In this document: piece after piece, positions 54,964-62,277 of the stretch
Layout of the letters: every line of letters starts with the position of its first letter
Position numbering within the stretch: position 1 is the first letter of the stretch
Source of the DNA: Collinsella sp.
GTDB taxonomy: Bacteria > Actinomycetota > Coriobacteriia > Coriobacteriales > Coriobacteriaceae
DNA length: 62,277 bases
Direction of reading: 5' to 3'
Assembly: GCA_019419625.1 (NCBI GenBank)
Contig: DXZO01000060.1
Location: forward strand, 1 to 62,277
Notes under the pieces: generated by a model
What the model saw: the letters and a program-made list of their open reading frames with translations, nothing else
The model's database searches: none
Told to the model about the DNA's origin: nothing
Made by a program: the position numbers and the translations under genes

Positions 54964-57900
54964 ATGAAGATCAAGAACAGAAACCGAGGTGTGCTTAGCA
55001 GGCTGATTGCCGTGGCGACAATCGTCCTTTGTTGCGTCATGGTGCTGCCGGCGGTGGCGCATGCCGAGGATGCGCCCGAGGGCCAAACTGAATATTATGA
55101 CATCGAAAACGCGGCTGACTTTTTGTCGTGCGTGGCGCTTTCGCGCGAGCGCGACACGTCCAATTGGCACGTCCGTCTCAAAAACGATATTGATCTCAAA
55201 GATAACGATATGAAGGACATCGTCTCGAGTACGGTCAAGCACCTCTCCTTTGGCAATAAGGAGCATCCCTTCAAGGGTGTTTTCGATGGCCAGAACCACA
55301 CCGTGACGGGTCTGAACTACGCCAACAATATGTTGGATCCCGAGCGCGATACGGGCTTTTTTGCCGAGACCGATGGCGCCACCATCAAGAACTTCCTGGT
55401 CAAGGATGCCAACATTTGGGCCGACTTCCGCGGCGGCATTATCGTGGGCAAGGCCGTCAACACTCACTTCGAAAACGTCATGGTCATGGAGAGCACCCTG
55501 CACGTTACGTGCGCCAACAACACGCTCAATCTTATTACCAACGCAGGCTTTGAGGGCGGCCTGATTGCCGGCGAGCTCGACGGCTGCAAGCTCTACAACT
55601 GCGAGGTGCGCGGCGGTCGCGCCGTCCATAACACCACTGCAGGTGTGCAGGCGATCGGTGGCGAGGGTCTGTACATGGCGGCATTTGCCGGCTACGTCAA
55701 GAACTCTACGATCGAATACTGCCGCGTCACGCCCACGCGAAACGAGGATGGCTCCTCGATGGACATGACCGACGTTACCAATAAGTACGATGTTGCCATC
55801 GGCGCTTTAGGCGGCAATAACGTGTACTCTTCGGGCTTCGTTGGCTGTATGGCAGAAGGCGCTAAGGTCATTGACTGCTTTTCAACGGCGAAATGCTATA
55901 GCTATGCCGCTTCTTATGTAGGCGTCATCTCCGTCACGCGTGCTTGGACGGGTGGCTTGGCCGGTCGTATCTTGTCTAAGAGCGGTAATGAAATCACTCG
56001 CAGCCATTTCGCTGGTGATTTGAGCTCGCGTCAGTACAATCCCATCGCCGTGATCCCCATTATTCAAAACGACGTGAACTTGGGCGGTATTGCTGCGCGC
56101 GCCAACAAGGGCGACGCGACTATCACTAATTGCTACTTCAAGCCCAGTGTCAGCCTATCCGGGTTTAGCCAGGGTACGAATGCCAATAAGAAGATTTACG
56201 CCCTTGCGGGTGACGGTACGGTATCCGGTGCCGGATTCGGTCCCTGGGACGACGAGCGCTACGTCACACGTGAGCTGTGGGAGCAGCATGATTACGACTT
56301 CTGTGCCGGCACCATGCGCTCTACTGCCAATGGGGACGGGCATGCAAACGAATGGGCGATGGACTACAAGCTGATGATCCCCGTGCATGGCCAGAGCGTT
56401 AAGGCGACGATCGATTTTCCCGGCGCGGGTACGGCAACCGTTCTGGCAACCATGTTGGGCAAAGACCAGTCTACTAGTGATCCGTATACCTTTGCGGTGA
56501 GCGCTGTGCTGGCTGGAACGGCCCAGGGCCTTGCCACGGGCGATACTTCGGTGACGTTTAGGCAGACTACATCCAAGTCTACTGGTCTGACCAAGGAAAA
56601 TGGCGGCTATCGCTTCATGGGCTGGTTCCGCGAGCCCGACGTGCGTGTGAACCGAATCGGACAAGACAAAAGCTGGTTTGACGGCAAGACCGATGGTGCT
56701 GCGGTAAAGGCTGGCAAACAGGTCGAGGAAAACGTAAACCATGATAGGGAGTCGACCTACACCGCGAACAATGCTACTGGTATCGACAAGAAATATGGCT
56801 TTGAGGGCAATGACCTCTTTATCGCTTCATACGAGGCGCAGGTGCTGTTCTATAACGTCAACGGCGAGACGCTCGATTACCGGAGCGGCGTCGAGCACAA
56901 CAAGTCGACGGATTGGTACCGCTATGGCGTCGGTTTGACGCCAGCTGCCCCCGTGGATCGCGGCAGCTTGAAGCCTACCGCGACATTTATCGGCTGGACC
57001 ACGCAGCCTAGCAGCGAGGTGGGGATGAATGGTGGCTATGCTGCCATCAAGTCGACTCAGTTGGCCGATCTGAAAAGCAAGGGAGCTTTTTATCCTGCGG
57101 GTAGCAAGATCACTGTTGTCCGTCCAACTGACTTCTACCCGGTCTACAGCGACTACGGCTCGAACATCATAACGGTGTTCGAGGGCAATGATAAGGACAC
57201 AATCGACAATGAGACCCTACGTGACGGCGTGGGCAGCACCAATGTCGTCCAGACTGCCAAGGACGGCGCCAGCGTCTACACGGTACAGGTGCGCAACACG
57301 GACGGTACGCCCCTGTCCGAAGGCGGCGAGCTGCCCGATGGGTATCGTTTCCTGGGCTGGTACGAAAGCAGGCAGGCCGCCGATGGGTCCACGGTTGAGG
57401 TCCGCGTAAGCCGCGACCCCAGCTACACGCTTCCCGCCAGCGTCGATCTGACCGTCCCGCACACCTACACCGCTCGCTTTGAGTACCGTGTGGATTATTA
57501 CGTCCGCGCGTACGCGAACGATGAATACACGAACTCGGAACTCCTTTGCTCTGTATGGAACGAGTACGAAACACCGTTTAACGATCAGGTCGGCACAAGT
57601 TATGTTCGAGAGAACGTGGTGCACTGGGGTTCCAAGCACGTTAATCATGGCGATAAGAATGCCTATAAGGAGGGCTCGTGCGCAGAGGGGTACTACGGCA
57701 ACAATACGCTAATCGTGGCCCCAATGAGCGCATATTCGCATAACGTGAGAAACGATATGGGGGCGGATACCCTAAAGAATGTCCTTGTGGATACAGATTT
57801 CCCAGGTTCTGGAACGTTTGACGAGGAAAAGGTTATTAATGCGTTGAAGTACACGTTTACGCCTTCCAGCGATCGTTATAGCTTGAGGTTTTGGACACTC

Positions 57901-60453
57901 GAGAGAATTGGCGGTCGATGGACGTATCTCAATAATCCCGTAACGGCTTCAATCAATTACACTTCGAAATACCGCATGCGTGCGATGGTGACAACGCGTG
58001 TCGATTTTTATAAGAAAGATGGCACGGTCTACAAGGAAACGACGCGTCGCTACGAGAGCAATTTGCTCCAAAAGAAGAATGACAATGAGGAGGACCCCAA
58101 GTACACGTACAAGTACCCATTCATCCATACAGATGAAACGGTTAAAAACAATTCCGGCGGGGACAGCGACCAGATTGAAGATCCTGATCTGACCCTCGAG
58201 TCTTCTCCGACCGATGCGGAGATGGCGGTGCCAGGCTATAAGTTCCTGGGCTGGATCTCTACGGCTGAGGTCCCGAAGCCTACTCCCGAGAAGCCTTCTC
58301 CCGTCTGGAACTATATCTATGATGTTGCCGACGACTCCTATGTGACGAGCGATCCGGAAAAGGCGAAGCCATACTTGGTGACGGATGAATCCAAGGTCAC
58401 CCAGTGGCAGGATGCCTATCCGGTGTACGCAAAGTACAACGTCAACTACACCACCAATCTGCACCGCGCCGGTTTTGACGGCACTTCTGAAGTCAACGTG
58501 CCCAAGTACGACATCGTTCCCGTTATCAATGCGGGCGCTGGCCCCGCCACGGCAACGGTGACCCCTGACGTCACGATGCCGGTTTATAAAGCAGGCGGTA
58601 AGCTGTATGAGTTGCAGAAGGTTGAGATCGAGCTTCCGAATGGCGAGATCAAGACGCTTCCCTACGATGTGGAGCATGGTACTTGCTCTTATCCGGTGGA
58701 ACCTGGCGGAGCCTATACATTCGTGGCGTACTATTCGCCGTTGGCGGTCGTGTACCATCTCAATGCCAAAGATGTGGACGGCAAAGTTGCTCAGAAAGGC
58801 GATATGCTCGGCAACCTTGATGGCGGCATCCCGAAGCCCACTTATGACGTCCGCACTATCGATGGGGATACAGGTAAGTTCAACGTCTTCGTGGGCTGGA
58901 CGGAAGCCCAGCCGGCACCTGGCAAGGGCTATGTCGCTTGGTCGGAGGGCATCCGTATGGTGAGTGCCTCTACCGTGGTCAAGGCCCCCATGGAGCTGTA
59001 CCCGGTCTACCGTCCCAGCCTGGTTACCGTTCAATCGAACATCGACTCAAATCTCGCGAATACTGCTCTTGTCCGCGGTCTCGGCCGTACTGATTCCGGC
59101 GACCAGATTTCTCTTGAGGTCAAGGCTGTCAAGGAGGTTTCGGGCATTGACGGCACCAAGTACGACTTTGTCGGCTGGTCGCGCGATTATGTCAATGACG
59201 GGCAGTACACCCTGATGACTGACGATGAGAAGTATCCCCTCGAGGGCAGCGAGCCCTTTGAGAGCGTGACCTACACTGCGGTGTACAAGAAGACGCCGCT
59301 TAAAGTGCGCTATCACGACACCGATGGCAAGGTCATCTACACCGCTACGGTAGACCCGAACGATACGGGGGATCTGCGTGGCCAGGATGGTAATGCCGGC
59401 TTTGTTCAGACGGTCGAAGTGCCCAAGATGGATGAGAGCGGCAACCCGGTCTATGACAACAAGGGTGAACCCGTCATGGAGCCAAAGGAAGTGGCCTACG
59501 ATCCCGAAGCCTACTCCGCAATCGTCTCATTCCTGGGCGAGCGAGCGGATAGCAGCTTGAAGGAGTTGTTCTTGGAGTGGCAGTGGGTTAATGGCGACGA
59601 AGCAGTGGCGTGGAGCGACTTCAAGGGTAAACCGGTTAAGGCCGACATGGATTTGTATCCGGTGACGTATAAGGTCGTCGCTAACGACACGTCGGAAGCT
59701 GCGAGCCCTAAGAATGTGACCGGGCAGCTCAAGTGGTTACTTGATCCCAATGCCGCGAACACGGTAGATGACAAGAGCGATAAGGCGCCGTTCAAGGCTT
59801 GCTTTGCAAAGCCCTTCATGGGCACGCAACTGACGGTGCACGTTGACCGTGTGGGCTATGGTCTTTCTGGCCAGACTCCTACGCCTGTCAACGGGAAGTA
59901 TGTATCGCTTTACAGCTCGGGTTCGGGCGAGGGCTCGTTTGAGCTGACGAACCGTTTGGACTACAAGCTCACGGGCGACGGCACTCAGGGCGATGGCAAT
60001 GCGGTGTTCGATTTCGCCGCTACGCATACGCTCAAGATCGTCAAGCAAACCCAGGATAGCTGGGCGAAGGGCAAGACGTTCCGCTTCAAGGTTTCCCGGG
60101 CCGACATGGACGGCAACGCCTTGGATGAGCGCACGGTTGAGGTAACGGTGTCATCGGATGCGCAGCTGAAGGACGGTTCCGCCTGGTACTCCGGCGCTAT
60201 CGAGCTTGCGGTCCCGGCGGGTATCTACACCGTCGAGGAGGACTCAGCGTGGGCATGGCGCTACAGCAGCCAAATCGGCGTCCCTGGCAAGCAGCCGGGC
60301 GATAAGGCGCAGGCGACTATCTCCGCTGCATCGAGCGCGAACGATGCCACGTTCACCTGCACGAACACGCGTGTGAACGACAAATGGATCGATGGCAGCG
60401 ATCGTGCCCATAACGTTTGGAGCAACGACAACGTAGCAAAGAAGGAGGATTAG
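54964..60453 (+). CDS. Giant secreted surface protein with beta-helix-like and InlB B-type repeats
   Basis: A 1,829-aa exported protein. A signal peptide (residues 1-36, ending VAHAED) precedes a beta-helix/GLUG-like region (about 45-470: DGQNHTVTGLNY, GGIIVGKAVNTHFENVMVM, GGLAGRILSKSGNEITRSHF). InlB B/Listeria-Bacteroides-type repeats are scattered from about 540 to 1,640 (GYRFMGWFREPD, TFIGWTTQP, GYRFLGWYES, GYKFLGWIST, YDFVGWSRDY). A Cna-B-like domain ends it (KIVKQTQDSWAKGKTFRFKV ... AGIYTVEEDSAWAWRYSSQI). There is no sorting signal or C-terminal helix; it ends NVAKKED. It may be held at the surface by the neighbouring subunits. GAAGGAGGA at its end serves the next gene. Confidence 0.82.
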   Translation: MKIKNRNRGVLSRLIAVATIVLCCVMVLPAVAHAEDAPEGQTEYYDIENAADFLSCVALSRERDTSNWHVRLKNDIDLKDNDMKDIVSSTVKHLSFGNKEHPFKGVFDGQNHTVTGLNYANNMLDPERDTGFFAETDGATIKNFLVKDANIWADFRGGIIVGKAVNTHFENVMVMESTLHVTCANNTLNLITNAGFEGGLIAGELDGCKLYNCEVRGGRAVHNTTAGVQAIGGEGLYMAAFAGYVKNSTIEYCRVTPTRNEDGSSMDMTDVTNKYDVAIGALGGNNVYSSGFVGCMAEGAKVIDCFSTAKCYSYAASYVGVISVTRAWTGGLAGRILSKSGNEITRSHFAGDLSSRQYNPIAVIPIIQNDVNLGGIAARANKGDATITNCYFKPSVSLSGFSQGTNANKKIYALAGDGTVSGAGFGPWDDERYVTRELWEQHDYDFCAGTMRSTANGDGHANEWAMDYKLMIPVHGQSVKATIDFPGAGTATVLATMLGKDQSTSDPYTFAVSAVLAGTAQGLATGDTSVTFRQTTSKSTGLTKENGGYRFMGWFREPDVRVNRIGQDKSWFDGKTDGAAVKAGKQVEENVNHDRESTYTANNATGIDKKYGFEGNDLFIASYEAQVLFYNVNGETLDYRSGVEHNKSTDWYRYGVGLTPAAPVDRGSLKPTATFIGWTTQPSSEVGMNGGYAAIKSTQLADLKSKGAFYPAGSKITVVRPTDFYPVYSDYGSNIITVFEGNDKDTIDNETLRDGVGSTNVVQTAKDGASVYTVQVRNTDGTPLSEGGELPDGYRFLGWYESRQAADGSTVEVRVSRDPSYTLPASVDLTVPHTYTARFEYRVDYYVRAYANDEYTNSELLCSVWNEYETPFNDQVGTSYVRENVVHWGSKHVNHGDKNAYKEGSCAEGYYGNNTLIVAPMSAYSHNVRNDMGADTLKNVLVDTDFPGSGTFDEEKVINALKYTFTPSSDRYSLRFWTLERIGGRWTYLNNPVTASINYTSKYRMRAMVTTRVDFYKKDGTVYKETTRRYESNLLQKKNDNEEDPKYTYKYPFIHTDETVKNNSGGDSDQIEDPDLTLESSPTDAEMAVPGYKFLGWISTAEVPKPTPEKPSPVWNYIYDVADDSYVTSDPEKAKPYLVTDESKVTQWQDAYPVYAKYNVNYTTNLHRAGFDGTSEVNVPKYDIVPVINAGAGPATATVTPDVTMPVYKAGGKLYELQKVEIELPNGEIKTLPYDVEHGTCSYPVEPGGAYTFVAYYSPLAVVYHLNAKDVDGKVAQKGDMLGNLDGGIPKPTYDVRTIDGDTGKFNVFVGWTEAQPAPGKGYVAWSEGIRMVSASTVVKAPMELYPVYRPSLVTVQSNIDSNLANTALVRGLGRTDSGDQISLEVKAVKEVSGIDGTKYDFVGWSRDYVNDGQYTLMTDDEKYPLEGSEPFESVTYTAVYKKTPLKVRYHDTDGKVIYTATVDPNDTGDLRGQDGNAGFVQTVEVPKMDESGNPVYDNKGEPVMEPKEVAYDPEAYSAIVSFLGERADSSLKELFLEWQWVNGDEAVAWSDFKGKPVKADMDLYPVTYKVVANDTSEAASPKNVTGQLKWLLDPNAANTVDDKSDKAPFKACFAKPFMGTQLTVHVDRVGYGLSGQTPTPVNGKYVSLYSSGSGEGSFELTNRLDYKLTGDGTQGDGNAVFDFAATHTLKIVKQTQDSWAKGKTFRFKVSRADMDGNALDERTVEVTVSSDAQLKDGSAWYSGAIELAVPAGIYTVEEDSAWAWRYSSQIGVPGKQPGDKAQATISAASSANDATFTCTNTRVNDKWIDGSDRAHNVWSNDNVAKKED

Positions 60454-60454
60454 C

Positions 60455-61036
60455 ATGTCCAAGCGCAAGCTCATCATCGCCTTGCTGGTGGGGGTTATCC
60501 TCCTGGCCGGTACGGCAGGCACGCTGGCCTGGCTTTCGGTTACGGGCGTGCTGGTCAACCAGTTCGGCATCGGATCGGTGACGCCATCGGTTCAGGAAAC
60601 GCTCAACGGCAATGTGAAAAGCGATGTCAAGGCACAGAACACGGGTACTGCGCCCGCCTATATTCGTGCTGCAGTGGATATCTACTGGCAGGATGGAAAC
60701 GGTGCCCGCCTGTGGGAGGAGCCGAAGGAGGAGCCGAAGGAGGAGGCGGAGTACGAGATTGCGTGGAGCGTGGCTGATGCCTCGGACGCGAACTCGGCTG
60801 ATAACTGGGTTAAGGCGAGCGACGGGTTCTATTACTGGACGTCGCCCGTTGCTCCCGGCGGTGAAACCGGCGTGCTCATTAATAGAGTTACCGAGCTCAA
60901 GGCAACCGAAGGTCGCAATCTTGTCGTTGATATCTCCACTCAGGCGGTCCAGGCGACGCCCGATGAGGCCGTGCACGATGCATGGGGTTGCTCGGTCAAG
61001 AATGGCGTGCTGGTGCCGCCGCATGGAGGTGCGTAA
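60455..61036 (+). CDS. TasA/camelysin-like SipW-dependent exported protein 3
   Basis: A 193-aa exported protein. The signal is RKLIIALLVGVILLAGTAGT then LAWLSVTGVLVNQFGIGSV, a textbook SipW-dependent N-terminus. The mature domain has VKAQNTGTAPAYIRAAVDIY, a repeated EEPKEE acidic turn, FYYWTSPVAPGGETGVLINR and VDISTQAVQATPDEAVHDAW. It shares the YIRA / YYW / QAVQA pattern with protein 2. The start codon is 1 base after the previous stop and follows GAAGGAGGAT, so translation is coupled. Likely a minor or capping subunit. Confidence 0.82.
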   Translation: MSKRKLIIALLVGVILLAGTAGTLAWLSVTGVLVNQFGIGSVTPSVQETLNGNVKSDVKAQNTGTAPAYIRAAVDIYWQDGNGARLWEEPKEEPKEEAEYEIAWSVADASDANSADNWVKASDGFYYWTSPVAPGGETGVLINRVTELKATEGRNLVVDISTQAVQATPDEAVHDAWGCSVKNGVLVPPHGGA

Positions 61037-61038
61037 GT

Positions 61039-61737
61039 ATGGCGTTCTCGATTCGCAAAGGTGTTGCGCGCTCCTTGCATTGCGTAGTCGCGGCTATTTT
61101 CTGCATGGTCGCGCTCGCCGTTCCTGCCCGCGCGTTTGCCGACACTCCCGCGATTGCCTATGACGGAAATGCGTGCCAGCTGACGGTATCGGGGGCGACG
61201 GGCTCCTCGGGGGAGTCCGATCTGTTTCCCACCTTTAAAGATCTAATGCCCGGCGATGTGCGCGAGCAGCAGATTGAGGTTCGTGCCACGGGTGTAAAGT
61301 CCCAGGTACGCGTGTTTGTGCGGGCCGTTGTCGATCACGAGACGGCACACCAGCTGTCGCCCATTACCTTAACGGCGTCGGTAGGCGATGCGTCTGCAGG
61401 CTGGCTCCAGACGGGAACGCCGGGCAGCGTGTTTGCCTACCCCACGCAGGTCGCAACGTTTACGAGCGATGGCAGCACGGTGCTCAATTTGCAACTAAGT
61501 GTCCCGACGTCGGTGGGCAATGAGCTTGCCGACGCAAACAAGGCAATTCGCTGGGAGATTACCGCCGAGGACGATGGCGAGAAGATTCCCGTGCGGCCTG
61601 CTGGCAGCAAAGGGGCCGGCGTGCTTGGTTTGGCGGCAACCGGCGACAGCACGCTCACGTTGCTTTTGATGTTGCTGACACTTGCAATCATCGCTTTTAT
61701 TGCTGCGCTGCTTTTGTCCCGGAGGAATAAGCGCTAG
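61039..61737 (+). CDS. LAATG-anchored surface protein of the SipW operon
   Basis: A 232-aa protein with a signal peptide (about residues 1-32, VAAIFCMVALAVPARAFA), a beta-rich ectodomain (YDGNACQLTVSGATG, MPGDVREQQIEVRATG, ITLTASVGDASAGW) and a C-terminal sorting-like signal. The signal is LAATGDSTLT, a long hydrophobic helix and RRNKR. LAxTG motifs are read by class E-type sortases in Actinobacteria. It starts 2 bases after the upstream stop with GGAGGTGCG before it. Its position at the end of the operon suggests it tethers the assembled structure to the wall; this is inference. Confidence 0.8.
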   Translation: MAFSIRKGVARSLHCVVAAIFCMVALAVPARAFADTPAIAYDGNACQLTVSGATGSSGESDLFPTFKDLMPGDVREQQIEVRATGVKSQVRVFVRAVVDHETAHQLSPITLTASVGDASAGWLQTGTPGSVFAYPTQVATFTSDGSTVLNLQLSVPTSVGNELADANKAIRWEITAEDDGEKIPVRPAGSKGAGVLGLAATGDSTLTLLLMLLTLAIIAFIAALLLSRRNKR

Positions 61738-61756
61738 GTCCATCTTCTAAACGCAA

Positions 61757-61883
61757 CGCCCTCCCGGGCGGCGGGCACGAAGTTCCCTGCTCTACAGTCC
61801 TGCGCAAGACGAAGGCCACATTAAGTGGCCTTCTTTGCGTGCGGAACTCGCGATGAACCTCGTGCCCGCCGCCCGGGAGGGCG
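61757..61883. repeat. Long-arm hairpin repeat, copy D (inverted orientation)
   Basis: Perfect 23-bp arms (61757-61779, CGCCCTCCCGGGCGGCGG..., and 61861-61883), extended by GTTC / GAAC. The core is the reverse complement of copy A: ATCGCGAGTTCCGCACGC, inner stem around CACTTAATGTG, GCGCAGGACTGTAGAGCAG. It lies 20 bp after the SipW operon and may serve as its terminator. Confidence 0.82.
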
Positions 61884-61925
61884 CCCCTTTATTGATGGAA
61901 AGCCTAATAAGCTGATGATTTCATT

Positions 61926-62084
61926 CCCGGATGTATTCAGGGTGGGACGGGCTTTCCGGATGGGCGGAGTTTCGGAAAGCCCATCCCGGAATTTGCCTTT
62001 GGAATGGGATGCAGTTTCCCAACGGAGCCACAAGCGGAAACCGCATCCCACTCCAGACATGAATTCTGGGACACAGTTTCCGCG
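61926..62084. repeat. CRISPR-like hairpin array 2 (short version of array 1)
   Basis: 44-nt units start at 61944 and 62006 with a partial third at 62068, again exactly 62 bp apart. The leading 18-mer CCCGGATGTATTCAGGGT differs by one base from array 1, and spacer GGAATTTGCCTTTGGAAT is identical. The last spacer ACTCCAGACATGAATTCT ends like that of array 1. Same orientation as array 1. Confidence 0.85.
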
Positions 62085-62187
62085 AAGCGCATGACAGGCC
62101 ACGCTCCTGCAAAGAGGCCAGAGCAGTTCCTTCTTATCAGCCCACTCAACTCGCAACGGGTGAGGGGCGGCGGCAGGCGGAGGCGCG

Positions 62188-62277
62188 GGAAAGGTCTGTC
62201 GCGAGTTCCGCACGCAAAGGGGGCCACTTAATGTGGCCCCCGTCTTGCGCAGGACTGTTTGAGCAGCAGACCTTTCC
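62188..62277. repeat. Long-arm hairpin repeat, copy E (cut by window edge)
   Basis: The core is nearly identical to copies A and D (GTCGCGAGTTCCGCACGC, inner stem GGGGGCCAC / GTGGCCCCC around TTAAT, GCGCAGGACTGT). Arms GGAAAGGTCTG (62188-62198) and CAGACCTTTCC (62267-62277) run into the window end; the left flank is GC-rich, so the stem probably continues beyond. Confidence 0.78.

Overview
The window looks like a chromosomal segment of a Gram-positive, high-GC gut actinobacterium of the Coriobacteriia, most like Collinsella. This is inferred from overall GC (about 60% by eye), gene content, strong Shine-Dalgarno sites with ATG/GTG/TTG starts, and wall-anchored proteins with LPXTG-like sorting signals; no 16S gene is present to confirm it.

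Layout. 1-1.25 kb: edge of an integrated mobile element (partial gene, excisionase-like HTH protein, an array of GGAACA repeats). 1.4-31.8 kb: mostly housekeeping and accessory metabolism. In order: an RlmD-type rRNA methylase, an amino-acid ABC importer, an EF-G paralogue, a secreted nuclease, LarE, a HAD phosphatase, a LacI regulator, GlmS, a GntR regulator divergent from a YeiH-type exporter, a degenerate NtrC-like regulator, a nitroreductase, a MarR regulator with a heterodimeric ABC exporter, CysE, DedA, IlvE, LemA, a TetR regulator, tRNA-Ser(TGA), and a TadA-glycerate kinase fusion. 32.4-44.4 kb: one giant (about 3,992 aa) wall-anchored adhesin with a fibro-slime-like head and many pilin-type isopeptide repeats. 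44.5 kb: SRP RNA. 44.8-47.3 kb: a tandem duplication of a coiled-coil LANTG surface protein. 47.5-51.2 kb: a fused heterodimeric ABC exporter, followed by a flavodoxin-like gene. 52.2-62.1 kb: a surface-fibre-type operon (SipW-like signal peptidase, three TasA/camelysin-like proteins, an 1,829-aa secreted protein and a LAATG-anchored protein), bracketed by two copies of a CRISPR-like hairpin array.

The most interesting signals are: (1) the SipW operon as a candidate uncharacterised fibre or matrix system; (2) G8 tracts at the apparent promoters of both large surface loci, suggesting phase variation; (3) 44-nt hairpin repeats with 18-nt spacers at an exact 62-bp period, in direct orientation on both sides of that operon; (4) long-arm hairpins in which the core is conserved but each copy has its own self-complementary arms; (5) the TadA-glycerate kinase fusion; and (6) an ABC fusion that keeps an internal ribosome binding site. 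Many intergenic gaps carry palindromic repeats containing GGGAC.
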